Origin: Actinomycetota bacterium
Lineage (GTDB): Bacteria > Actinomycetota > Geothermincolia > Geothermincolales > RBG-13-55-18
Direction of reading: 5' to 3'
Assembly (NCBI GenBank): GCA_014360655.1
Contig: JACIXC010000014.1
Location: 22,990 to 86,989 of the forward strand
Length of the DNA stretch: 64,000 bases
Shown here piece after piece: positions 52,594 through 60,787 of the stretch (position 1 is the first letter of the stretch; every line of letters starts with the position of its first letter). Both the position numbers and the translations under genes were made by a program. The notes under the pieces were generated by a model. That model saw only the letters and a program-made list of their open reading frames with translations. It did not search any database and was not told where the DNA came from.

Positions 52594-52669
52594 TGGAGCG
52601 GGAGACGGGCCTCGAACCCGCGACCTAGAGCTTGGAAGGCTCTCGCTCTTCCAACTGAGCTACTCCCGC
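52594..52669 (-). tRNA. tRNA-Gly (anticodon TCC)
   Basis: A 76-nt cloverleaf on the minus strand: acceptor GCGGGAG pairs with CTCCCGC; D-arm GCTC-GAGC; anticodon arm AGAGC-CTTCCAA-GCTCT; T-arm GCGGG-TTCGAGG-CCCGT; CCA encoded. A TGTTAGAAT extended -10 (plus 52704-52712) lies upstream. Confidence 0.97.
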
Positions 52670-53142
52670 CCGGAATCGCGTCCTTCGGCCGGTCCGCAGG
52701 GTTATTCTAACATATCCGGTGAGCGCTGTTTGCTCTTTTCGGCCCGCCTATTCTCTACTCCACGCGCCGCCCGGCTCTCGCGCCGGGAAGGGTATGAACA
52801 GGCGATGACCTGCGCCTTGGAGGGCCCTTCTTCCTCGCCGTCGCCACGGTGATTTGCCGGTTTGAAGGGGCTGACCTGGGCATGAGCGGGCTTTTCGCGA
52901 GGCCTTGAAAAGCCATAATGGTCGTGGCCCGGTTCGGCGGGGATGCCCCTCGACCCCTTGCGACCCTGTGAACGTTCCCGGAAACGATGCGCCGCTTCCG
53001 ATCGTCCTTTCCCCCTCGCGTACCTGCATGATCCGCGAGGGCGACGACGCCGGTGAAGCCGGCCCCACCCGAGAAGGTGGGCTCCGTATCCGCTCCCCCG
53101 CACGTTATCCACTCCGCTCCCGTGCTGGTATAATCATCCCGT
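52670..53142. promoter_or_regulatory. Divergent tRNA promoters and spacer
   Basis: Minus-strand TG-T-TAGAAT (TAGAAT at 52704-52709) serves tRNA-Gly. Plus-strand TGGTATAAT (53126-53134) serves tRNA-Pro, with a start near 53141. The ~400 bp between them contain no supported gene or hairpin. Confidence 0.6.
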
Positions 53143-53220
53143 CGGGGTGTGGCGCAGCTTGGTCAGCGCGCATGCTTTGGGAGCATGAGGTCGGCGGTTC
53201 AAATCCGCCCACCCCGACCA
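53143..53220 (+). tRNA. tRNA-Pro (anticodon TGG)
   Basis: 78 nt: acceptor CGGGGTG/CACCCCG, D-arm GCGC/GCGC, anticodon arm CATGC-TTTGGGA-GCATG, T-arm GGCGG-TTCAAAT-CCGCC, with ACCA encoded. An extended -10 promoter lies 9 nt upstream. Confidence 0.97.
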
Positions 53221-53318
53221 GATTTTACGGGCCTCCATAACGCATGGTCCATGCATGGCGCGGCGGTGGGAAAGGCGGCCGGGAGCATCGCAGAGGCGAA
53301 AGCGAGGGGGTGCGGTCG

Positions 53319-53945
53319 ATGATCGTGGAGAGGGGATGGTTCATCCCCGCCCTGCAGTTCGGCCCCAGCGACGTCTTCTTGATCGAGGACTGGGAGGAAA
53401 CCCCGGTAGGGCCTTACCGCGCCGTTTTCCATTTCACCCCGGAAGATTTCCGTACCCTCTACGTGGACAGCGAGGGGGGAAGGGACCTGGTATCCTCCAT
53501 CCACCGCTTCGATCGCATGCAGGTCGTCCCCGTCGCTTCCCGTCGCACGGGCGGCCTCTGGACCGTCGAGGTCGCCGCGGGGGACAGGGACGCGTTGCGC
53601 ATAGAGGTGGAGTATGCGGAGAGGGGCGTGCTGAAGGCGGTCAACCGCGTCGCACCGCGCATCCCGGAAGCCGTCGCGGGCAGCGCCCTTTACTGCCGCT
53701 TCCTTCCCCGCCTGGCCGCGCCCCTCCTGGGCACCGATCCAGGACAGAGGATAGCGGGGGTGACGGAGCTCGGCCGCCGCTGCCGCTTCCGACTGGACGC
53801 TATCTACAGGGTGGTCGACGCCAACTGCCGCTGGGGAGGGAGAGACCTCGGACCCTTGCGCGAATGTTGTTTTTCGCACGACATGGGCGATTTCCGCCTA
53901 ACCTCCAAGGCGATGGTGTCTTACCTCACGCTCAGAGTGGATTGA
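53319..53945 (+). CDS. Uncharacterised protein, possible acetoacetate-decarboxylase-like barrel
   Basis: 208 residues, soluble, no signal peptide. Visible features are MIVERGWFIPALQFGPSDVFLI, EETPVGPYRAVFHFTPEDFRTLYVDSEGG, an alternating beta-rich middle (LWTVEVAAGDRDALRIEVEYAE) and a C-terminal stretch with several Cys (DANCRWGG, LRECCFSHDMGDFRLTSKAMVSYL). The all-beta pattern and PYRAVF remind one of acetoacetate-decarboxylase-like barrels, but I do not recognise the family with confidence. ATG 53319 is 8 nt after GAGGGGG. It stands alone between tRNA-Pro and the potassium transporter. Confidence 0.6.
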   Translation: MIVERGWFIPALQFGPSDVFLIEDWEETPVGPYRAVFHFTPEDFRTLYVDSEGGRDLVSSIHRFDRMQVVPVASRRTGGLWTVEVAAGDRDALRIEVEYAERGVLKAVNRVAPRIPEAVAGSALYCRFLPRLAAPLLGTDPGQRIAGVTELGRRCRFRLDAIYRVVDANCRWGGRDLGPLRECCFSHDMGDFRLTSKAMVSYLTLRVD

Positions 53946-54015
53946 AGCGAGGGAAAGACATGGCGGGAGGTACGCAGGCGATGCATGCATACGACCCGTG
54001 CGGGAGAGCAAGAAG

Positions 54016-55515
54016 ATGACGAGGCCGTCACGTGCCGACCTGGAGAACATCTTCCATTACGTGGGCCTGGTGCTTATCGCCCTCGGGCTGTGCATGCTGG
54101 TGCCCACGCTCATCTCCCTGGTGGCCGGGGAGTGGGCGAGCGTGCTGGACCTCCTCATCTCCGCCTGCCTGACCGTGGGGGCCGGGAACCTCCTCTTCTT
54201 CCTGCTGCGCCCCAGGGGCAGGGTCACCTGGAACCAGGGGCTGGTGATCGTGGCAATATCCTGGCTGGCGGCCATGCTCTGCGCGGCCCTGCCACTTTAC
54301 CTCAACGGGCATTATGCATCCTACCTCGATGCCTGCTTCGAGTCCATGTCCGGGCTGGCCACCACCGGCCTCACCCTGGTCCATGACCTGGACCACATGG
54401 CCTACGGCATGAACTTCTGGCGCCATTTCATCATGTTCCTTGGCGGGCAGGGGATCGTCGTCCTGGTGGTCTCCTACTTCATGGCCGGCTCCAGCGCCGC
54501 GGCCCAGCTTTACATGAGTGAGGGAAGGGAGAGCATACTCCCGAACGTTGTGGAGAGCTCCCGTTTCATCTGGCGGGTCAGCGTGGCCTACCTGGCCGCC
54601 GGGACGCTTTCCCTGGGGATATGCCTGATGCTGGAGGGGATGGCGCCGGTGCGCTCCTTCTTCCAGGCCTCCTGCCTCTTCATGGCCGGCTTCGACACCG
54701 GCGGGTTCACCCCCCAGGCCCAGAGCGTGCTCTACTACCACAGCCTCCCCGTGGAGCTCATCACCATGGTCTTCATGGTGCTGGGGATGCTGAATTTTGC
54801 CGTGCAGCACGAGGTTTGGAGGGGGAAACCGCGTGAGCTCGTGAAGAACATCGAGACCCGGACCCTTCTCACCACCATGGTCGTGACCCTGGGGCTGGTG
54901 CTGGGAGGCCTGACGCTGGCCGGCGCTTTCGGTGGTTTCGCCGCAGACCTCCGCCGCGGAGCTTACCAGCTCGTCTCGGGACACAGCGGAACCGGTTTCA
55001 TGACCGTGTACGGGCCGCAGATGGGAGCGAGGTGGGGAGACCTCGCGCTTTTCGCCCTCATCGTGGCCATGGGCCTGGGCGGCTGTTCCTGCTCGACCTC
55101 GGGCGCCATCAAGTCCATCAGGGTGGGCATGCTGGGGAAGGACATCAAGCAGAGGGCGAGGAAAGCCCTCTCCCCCGCCTCCGCCGTGGTGGTGGAGCGT
55201 TTCCACCATATCCGGGAATACGTCCTGACCGACGAGCTTACCTCCACGGCCTTCATGGTCACCCTTCTTTACCTGGGCCTCTATCTTTTGGGCACCGTGG
55301 TGGGCCTCTTCTACGGATACGGCCTCACCGCCTCCGCCTTCGAGTCGGTTTCCGCCGCGGGCAACGTGGGGCTCACCACGGGTGTCACCTCCTTCACCAT
55401 GCCCACCCTGTTGAAGGTAGTGTATATCTTCGAGATGTGGGCGGGGAGGCTGGAGGTGCTGGCGGTGATCGCCATGGCGGTTTTCCTGGCCGGGCTTTTC
55501 GGGAGGAGGAGATGA
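54016..55515 (+). CDS. TrkH/KtrB-type potassium transporter membrane subunit
   Basis: 499 residues with about ten membrane helices and four pore-loop segments typical of the superfamily of K+ transporters: SGLATTGLTLV, GFDTGGFTPQ, SGHSGTGFMTV and SAAGNVGLTTGV, each with the selectivity-filter Gly. GGCSCSTSGAIKSIRVGML resembles the conserved cytoplasmic gate region. TrkH proteins normally need a TrkA/KtrA regulatory partner, but none is visible here. ATG 54016 follows GGGAGAGCAAGAAG; GTG 53998 is an alternative. The next gene starts within the last 4 nt. Confidence 0.9.
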   Translation: MTRPSRADLENIFHYVGLVLIALGLCMLVPTLISLVAGEWASVLDLLISACLTVGAGNLLFFLLRPRGRVTWNQGLVIVAISWLAAMLCAALPLYLNGHYASYLDACFESMSGLATTGLTLVHDLDHMAYGMNFWRHFIMFLGGQGIVVLVVSYFMAGSSAAAQLYMSEGRESILPNVVESSRFIWRVSVAYLAAGTLSLGICLMLEGMAPVRSFFQASCLFMAGFDTGGFTPQAQSVLYYHSLPVELITMVFMVLGMLNFAVQHEVWRGKPRELVKNIETRTLLTTMVVTLGLVLGGLTLAGAFGGFAADLRRGAYQLVSGHSGTGFMTVYGPQMGARWGDLALFALIVAMGLGGCSCSTSGAIKSIRVGMLGKDIKQRARKALSPASAVVVERFHHIREYVLTDELTSTAFMVTLLYLGLYLLGTVVGLFYGYGLTASAFESVSAAGNVGLTTGVTSFTMPTLLKVVYIFEMWAGRLEVLAVIAMAVFLAGLFGRRR

Positions 55516-56111
55516 GGAGGTCTCTCGCCGCCGCATGCGCGCTTCTCATCCTCGCGCTCCTGCCGTGCCTTGCGGCGTCGCAGGCATGGGCGGAAGGAGG
55601 CGGGCGCGAGGTCGACAGCAGAACGCTGCTGCAGGACTGGGAGTCCTACGACGGCGAGGAGGTGGTCTTCCGGGGCGAGGCGGTGGGGGACGTGATGCGG
55701 CGGGGAGAGTTCGCCTGGGTGATGGTGAACGACGACCACTACAGCCTCCGCGCCCTGCACGAGGCGGGTGAGCTGCGGGGAGGCAACAGCGGCCTGGGCG
55801 TGTGGATGCCCGCGGAGGAGGCGGAGAAGATAGGCGGGCTGGGACGGCACGGGAGCCTCGGGGACTTTATCGAGGTGAGGGGGGTCTTCCATGCCGATTG
55901 CGGGGAGCACGGCGGCGAGTTCGACATACACGCCCTCTCGGTACGGGTGATAGAGCCGGGGAGGGAGGTGGACGTCTCCCCGGATGGGTGGAAATACCTG
56001 GGCCTGCCCCTGGCCTTCCTCTTCGCGCTGGCAACCATGGGGCCGCTTTTCCTAAGGCGTCTCGAGGACCGCAGGAGCGCCCGCGCCCTACTGCGCCGGG
56101 ACGTGGATTAA
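55512..56111 (+). CDS. Exported protein with C-terminal membrane helix
   Basis: 199 residues. A signal peptide (RRSLAAACALLILALLPCLAASQAWA) leads to a domain beginning DSRTLLQDWESYDGEEVVFRGEAVGDVMRRGEFAWVMVNDDHYSL. It continues GLGVWMPAEEAEKIGG and DFIEVRGVFHADCGEHGGEFDIHALSVRVIEPG, an OB-fold-like pattern. One helix near residues 165-182 (LGLPLAFLFALATMGPLFL) with a basic tail anchors it facing outward. ATG 55512 overlaps the transporter stop after GGGAGGAGGAG, so the two are co-translated. It may be an accessory to the K+ transporter, but no function is recognised. Confidence 0.7.
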   Translation: MRRSLAAACALLILALLPCLAASQAWAEGGGREVDSRTLLQDWESYDGEEVVFRGEAVGDVMRRGEFAWVMVNDDHYSLRALHEAGELRGGNSGLGVWMPAEEAEKIGGLGRHGSLGDFIEVRGVFHADCGEHGGEFDIHALSVRVIEPGREVDVSPDGWKYLGLPLAFLFALATMGPLFLRRLEDRRSARALLRRDVD

Positions 56112-56126
56112 ACCCGGAAAAGAAAA

Positions 56127-56203
56127 TGGGGTGAGGGACGGGACTCGAACCCGCGACCTCTGGGGCCACAACCCAGTGCTCTGCCGATTGAGCTACCCCC
56201 ACC
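56127..56203 (-). tRNA. tRNA-His (anticodon GTG)
   Basis: A minus-strand cloverleaf: acceptor GTGGGGG with CCCTCAC plus discriminator C and CCA, and an encoded G at position -1, as required for histidyl-tRNA synthetase. The anticodon loop has TTGTGGC; the T-arm is GCGGG-TTCGAGT-CCCGT. Confidence 0.96.
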
Positions 56204-56213
56204 GCGTAATACC

Positions 56214-56289
56214 TGGCACGCCTGGGAGGACTCGAACCTCCAACCCACGGATTAGAAGTCCGTTGCTCTATCCTTTGAGCTACAGGCGC
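56214..56289 (-). tRNA. tRNA-Arg (anticodon TCT)
   Basis: 76 nt on the minus strand: acceptor GCGCCTG/CAGGCGT, anticodon arm ACGGA-CTTCTAA-TCCGT, T-arm GGAGG-TTCGAGT-CCTCC, CCA encoded. It lies 10 bp upstream of tRNA-His. A TATAAT (plus 56310-56315, reading minus) probably starts a two-tRNA transcript. Confidence 0.97.
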
Positions 56290-56309
56290 ATCTGCCGATG
56301 GTCACGACT

Positions 56310-56315
56310 ATTATA
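56310..56315 (-). promoter_or_regulatory. -10 element for the tRNA-Arg/tRNA-His transcript
   Basis: TATAAT on the minus strand in GGTATATAATAGTCG, about 20 bp before the tRNA-Arg 5' end. No clear -35. Confidence 0.55.
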
Positions 56316-56554
56316 TACCAAACCCTGGACGCCGCGGGGCATGGGGTACCGCCCTTCGCCCGGGGCGGGACGCTGTGGCGAACGGTGATCGTCTTTAGGG
56401 TCTACGGGTGGGACCTGGACGGGGTCGGCGCCGCTCCGGTGGGCGGGGGCTCCCTCGTCTCCCGGGGACAGGGAGGGCGCACCGGGCTGAAATGCGTGTT
56501 TTATTGCCTTGCCCCGGTGCCTGTAGTAGCATAATTATCGCTCCCGAGACCCGG

Positions 56555-56639
<85 letters not shown>

Positions 56640-56741
56640 ACCGTTCCAGCCCCCGGAAAGGCAAAGGGATTTTTCGGGCTGACGGCGGGGAGCGGACTTG
56701 CAGGCGGGAATTCCAGGAAGTAAGTGGAAGGAGCGTTGAAG

Positions 56742-58157
56742 GTGACCGTAAGAGCCGAGATGGAGGAAGTGGAGAAGAACAAGGTGCGCGTCCGGGTGGA
56801 GGTGCCCGCCGAGGAGGTGACCAAGGCCATCGACCGCGCCTTCCGCGACATAGCACGCGAGGTCTTCGTGCCCGGGTTCCGCAGGGGAAAGGTCCCGCGT
56901 CGCGTGCTGCAGGCCAGGCTGGGCATGGAGCCCGTTTGCCAGGAGGTGAAGCAGGCCAATCTTCCCGCCTATTTCCAGGAGGCCCTGGAGCAGCTGGGGA
57001 TCGAGCCCATCGACGAGCCGGAGATAGACGTGGACGAGATAGAGGTGGAGGACGGGAAGCCCCTCCTCTTCGAGGCCGTGGTGGAGATAAGGCCCCGCGT
57101 GGAGATCGCGGACTACAGGGGCGTGGAGGTGGAAAGGCCCGACGAGGAGGTGACGGAGGAGGAGGTCCAGCGGGCCCTGGACAGCCTGCGGGAGAGGTTC
57201 GCGCAGCTCGAGGTGGCGTCGGGCAAGACGTTGGCCGACGGCGATTACGCCCTCATCGACTTCGAGGGCACGGTGAACGACAAGCCCTTCGAGGGAGGCT
57301 CGGCCAAGGATTTCATGCTGGAGATAGGCACGGAGAACATCTGGCCCGAGTTCAACGAGGAGCTCAGGGGCAAGCGCAAGGGCGACATACTGGACATCAA
57401 GGTGAAGGTGCCCGAGCACTTCCCCGACGAGGAGATGGCGGGAAAGATAGCCTCCTTCAAGGTGATCGTAAAAGAGGTCAAGGTGAAGAAGTTGCCCGAG
57501 GCGAACGACGATTTCGCCAAGGAGGCCAGCAGGTTCGACACCATAGGGGAGCTGCGGGAGGACATCAGGAAGCGCCTGCAGGGGATCAAGAGCGAGCGGG
57601 CGAAGGAGTCGGTGCGGCTGCAGGCGCTGCGCAAGATCGCGGACCGCCTGGACGTCGACATCCCCCAGAAGATGATAGACGGGTACGTCATGCGGCGCAG
57701 GCAGGACCTCGAGGCCAGGCTCTCCACCCGCGGCATATCGCTGGAGGATTACCTCGCGGCCGTGAACTACACCGAGAAGCGCATGGAGGAGGAGTTCGGC
57801 GAGGAGGCGGGAAGGCTCATCCGCAACGAGCTCGTCCTGGAGGCCGTGATAAGGCAGGAGGGCCTGGAGGTGAGCGATGAGGAGCTGGCGCAGGAGATCG
57901 AGAGGAGGGCGGACATCATCGGCATCAAGGCGGAGACCCTGCGGTCCGCCCTGCAGGAGAGGGAAGGCCTCGAGGAGCTGCGCCGGGACCTGCTCATGGA
58001 AAAAGCCCTCAAGTTTTTAGGGGAGCATGCCGTATTTGCCGGTGAAGGAGGGGAGGCGGCCTCCTCGGGTGGCGAGGGAGCCGGTGAGGTGGCGGAAGGA
58101 GAGGGCGCCGGCGACACCCGGTCTCCCGGGGAGGGAGCGGAGGAGTCAGGGGAGTGA
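56742..58157 (+). CDS. tig: Trigger factor (ribosome-associated chaperone, PPIase)
   Basis: About 471 residues. The N-terminal ribosome-binding domain has AFRDIAREVFVPGFRRGKVPRRVL with the GFRxGKxP signature. The FKBP-type domain spans ~155-245 (DYALIDFEGTVNDKPFEGG, LEIGTENIWPEFNEELRGKRKGD). A long helical C-terminal cradle follows, then an acidic low-complexity tail. It folds nascent chains at the tunnel exit. GTG 56742 gives the family-typical opening VTVRAEM and good spacing to AAGGAG; GTG 56724 would add six residues. clpP and clpX follow, the classical tig-clpP-clpX order. Confidence 0.96.
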   Translation: MTVRAEMEEVEKNKVRVRVEVPAEEVTKAIDRAFRDIAREVFVPGFRRGKVPRRVLQARLGMEPVCQEVKQANLPAYFQEALEQLGIEPIDEPEIDVDEIEVEDGKPLLFEAVVEIRPRVEIADYRGVEVERPDEEVTEEEVQRALDSLRERFAQLEVASGKTLADGDYALIDFEGTVNDKPFEGGSAKDFMLEIGTENIWPEFNEELRGKRKGDILDIKVKVPEHFPDEEMAGKIASFKVIVKEVKVKKLPEANDDFAKEASRFDTIGELREDIRKRLQGIKSERAKESVRLQALRKIADRLDVDIPQKMIDGYVMRRRQDLEARLSTRGISLEDYLAAVNYTEKRMEEEFGEEAGRLIRNELVLEAVIRQEGLEVSDEELAQEIERRADIIGIKAETLRSALQEREGLEELRRDLLMEKALKFLGEHAVFAGEGGEAASSGGEGAGEVAEGEGAGDTRSPGEGAEESGE

Positions 58158-58188
58158 GAGGCGAGGTGGAAGGCCCGCCCCGTGCGGG

Positions 58189-58194
58189 TATAAT
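58189..58194 (+). promoter_or_regulatory. -10 element for clpP
   Basis: TATAAT in GCGGGTATAATTCTG, about 58 bp before the clpP ATG, in the short tig-clpP spacer. The -35 is unclear. It suggests clpP can be expressed separately from tig. Confidence 0.5.
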
Positions 58195-58252
58195 TCTGTT
58201 AGACGAACGAATAGGCAGAAGCGCCTTGGCTGAGGAAAGAGGATGATGCAGC

Positions 58253-58870
58253 ATGGCAACCAGCCTGATACCCATAGTGATAGAGCAGACGAGCAGGGGC
58301 GAGAGGTCCTTCGACATCTATTCCCGGCTGCTCAAGGACCGTATCATCTTCCTGGGCACGGAGATCGACGACCACGTGGCCAACCTGGTCATGGCGCAAC
58401 TGCTGCACCTGGAGTCGGAGGACCCGGAGAAGGACATCCACCTCTACATCAACAGCCCCGGCGGCATCGTCACCTCCACCCTGGCCATCTACGACACCAT
58501 GCAGTACGTGAAGGCCGACGTCTCCACCATATGCATCGGGCAGGCGGCCTCAGGCGCGGCCCTGCTGCTGGCCGCGGGGGCGAAGGGGAAGCGTTTTGCC
58601 CTCCCCCACTCGCGGGTGCTGCTGCACCAGCCGGCGGGGGGCGCCAGCGGCCAGGCGGTGGACATCGACATCCACGCCAGGGAGATACTGCGCCTGCGGG
58701 ACCTGCTGGACAAGATCCTCTCCGACCACACCGGGCAACCGCTGGAGAGGATACGGGCCGACACCGACCGCGATTTCATCATGACCGCCCACGAGGCCCT
58801 GGAATACGGGGTCATCGACTCAGTGATCGAGAGGAAAGAGGAAGAGGAGGAGAAAGCGAAGGCCAAGTAG
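58253..58870 (+). CDS. clpP: ATP-dependent Clp protease proteolytic subunit
   Basis: 205 residues. The Ser-His-Asp triad is visible: nucleophile in [15 protein letters not shown] (~100), His in [12 protein letters not shown] (~119) and Asp in [16 protein letters not shown] (~173). The residue after the catalytic Ser is Gly instead of the usual Met. [19 protein letters not shown] is the oxyanion-hole region. The N-terminus ([23 protein letters not shown]) is standard and the tail is Lys/Glu-rich. Seven-fold rings form a barrel served by ClpX, degrading among others ssrA-tagged proteins. ATG 58253 is well supported by homology. Confidence 0.96.
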   Translation: MATSLIPIVIEQTSRGERSFDIYSRLLKDRIIFLGTEIDDHVANLVMAQLLHLESEDPEKDIHLYINSPGGIVTSTLAIYDTMQYVKADVSTICIGQAASGAALLLAAGAKGKRFALPHSRVLLHQPAGGASGQAVDIDIHAREILRLRDLLDKILSDHTGQPLERIRADTDRDFIMTAHEALEYGVIDSVIERKEEEEEKAKAK

Positions 58871-59059
58871 GGCGTCCGACGGGACGGGTGGCGCGCCTGC
58901 AGGCGCAACGGCGGGGAGGGATGGCGGTCCGGGAAGCGGGGAGGCGTCTGCCTCGGGGACACGGCCCGGGGGTGAGGAAAGAGGGGATTCCGTCCGATAA
59001 TATGGCTGAGACCATGTGAGCGTGCGGCGGACGGAAGCGAGTCTGGAGGTAAGTGTCAC

Positions 59060-60322
59060 ATGGCGAAGTTCGGAGAGGGCGGCGACCTGCTCAAGTGCTC
59101 CTTCTGCGGCAAGAGCCAGCGGCAGGTGAAGAAGCTCATCGCCGGCCCCGGCGTCTACATCTGCGACGAGTGCATCGACCTGTGCAACGAGATCATCGAG
59201 GAGGAGCTGGCGGAGACCCCCGAGCTGCGCCTGGAAGAACTTCCCAAGCCGTCGGAGATCTACGCCTTCCTCAACGACTACGTCATCGGGCAGCACAAGG
59301 CCAAGAAGATCCTCTCCGTGGCCGTGTACAACCATTACAAGCGCATCCAGGTGGGGTCCTACGCGGGGGACGACGTGGAGCTGCAGAAGAGCAACATCAT
59401 CCTCATCGGGCCCACCGGCTGCGGCAAGACCCTCCTGGCCCAGACCCTGGCGCGGGTGCTCAACGTGCCCTTCTGCATCGCCGACGCCACCACCCTCACC
59501 GAGGCTGGCTACGTGGGGGAGGACGTGGAGAACATCCTCCTCAAGCTCATCCAGGCCGCGGACTACGACGTGAAGCGGGCGGAGACGGGGATCATCTACA
59601 TCGACGAGATAGACAAGATCGCGCGCAAGTCCGAGAACCCCTCCATCACGCGGGACGTGTCCGGCGAGGGGGTGCAGCAGGCGCTGCTCAAGATCCTGGA
59701 GGGGACGGTGGCCAGCGTGCCGCCCCAGGGAGGGCGCAAGCACCCCCACCAGGAGTTCATCCAGATCGACACCACCAATATCCTCTTCATCTGCGGGGGC
59801 GCCTTCGCCGGCTTGGAGAAGATAGTGGAGAACCGCATCGGCAAGAAGGGCATCGGTTTCGGGGCGGACGTGCGCAAGCCGGAGGAGAAGAACATCGGGG
59901 AGATCCTCGAGCAGGTCATGCCCGAGGACCTGCTCAAGTACGGGCTCATCCCCGAGTTCGTGGGTCGCCTGCCGGTGATCGCCGCCTTCCACGGCCTTAA
60001 CGAGAACGACCTCATCCGCATCCTCACCGAGCCCAAGAACGCGCTCGTGAAGCAGTACAAGAAGTTCTTCGAGTTCGACGGCGTGGAGCTGCGCTTCACC
60101 GAAGGGGCGCTGCGTGCCGTGGCGCGCAAGGCCATGCAGAGGACCACGGGGGCGCGGGGCCTGCGGGCCATCATGGAGGAGTGCCTCCTGGACGTGATGT
60201 ACGAGCTGCCCTCGCGCAACGACATCATCCGCTGCGTGGTCACCAAGGACACCATCGACAAGAACATCGAGCCGACCCTGGTCACCGCCGCGAGCGACTA
60301 CAAGGACGAGGAAAGCGCCTGA
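59060..60322 (+). CDS. clpX: ATP-dependent Clp protease ATP-binding subunit ClpX
   Basis: 420 residues. The N-terminal zinc domain has C13xxC16 and C35xxC38 ([21 protein letters not shown]). Then come Walker [16 protein letters not shown] (~117), pore loop region [11 protein letters not shown], Walker [26 protein letters not shown], sensor motifs and [10 protein letters not shown] at the end. The IGF-type ClpP-binding loop appears as [10 protein letters not shown]. It unfolds substrates, including tmRNA-tagged chains, into ClpP. The ATG follows CTGGAGGTAAGTGTCAC. It ends the proteostasis block. Confidence 0.97.
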   Translation: MAKFGEGGDLLKCSFCGKSQRQVKKLIAGPGVYICDECIDLCNEIIEEELAETPELRLEELPKPSEIYAFLNDYVIGQHKAKKILSVAVYNHYKRIQVGSYAGDDVELQKSNIILIGPTGCGKTLLAQTLARVLNVPFCIADATTLTEAGYVGEDVENILLKLIQAADYDVKRAETGIIYIDEIDKIARKSENPSITRDVSGEGVQQALLKILEGTVASVPPQGGRKHPHQEFIQIDTTNILFICGGAFAGLEKIVENRIGKKGIGFGADVRKPEEKNIGEILEQVMPEDLLKYGLIPEFVGRLPVIAAFHGLNENDLIRILTEPKNALVKQYKKFFEFDGVELRFTEGALRAVARKAMQRTTGARGLRAIMEECLLDVMYELPSRNDIIRCVVTKDTIDKNIEPTLVTAASDYKDEESA

Positions 60323-60787
60323 TTCTCTTTCCCCTCCACCCCGCGCCCCCCATGTCGTTTACCGCGCAGCACAGGCGTTGACACCCTTTCGATACCGATT
60401 TTAGAATACTTTTGGAAAATCGATATCTCGTTACGATTGAGGGTTGCCGGTTGCTTCAGGAAATGCGCCTCAGGTGATCGTTCGCTTTCCCCGGGACGCT
60501 TTTCTGTAGCGCATGGGGGTGACGAGATGGGATCATCCAGGAAGATGGATGGTTTCACGGGGTGCATGACGTTTTCTTCCCACCATCCAACTTTTCCTTT
60601 ACGTTAAGGATTCCGCTCGATACTCACAGCCGACGGTTTGCGGCGTGGCGTAAGACTTAAAGAAAGGGCACGCCGCCGCGGGCGAGCCTGGCCGAGGGAT
60701 ACGCTGAACGGCGGCTCGTGGCGGGGAGTACCGGAAGGGGCGCGTTGCGGCCAAGCGCGCCTATGCGAGGGCATGGAGGTGTGAGCG
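60323..60787 (+). promoter_or_regulatory. Promoter and long leader of the large surface protein
   Basis: A perfect TTGACA (60378-60383), 18 nt, TAGAAT (60402-60407) predicts a start near 60414 and a leader of about 370 nt. In the leader, GGATGGT (60547-60553) can pair with ACCATCC near 60584-60590, which is followed by a T-rich stretch (ACTTTTCCTTTA): possible attenuation. GCCGCC and GGCGGC (about 60670-60715) could form another stem. No uORF is supported. Confidence 0.5.
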
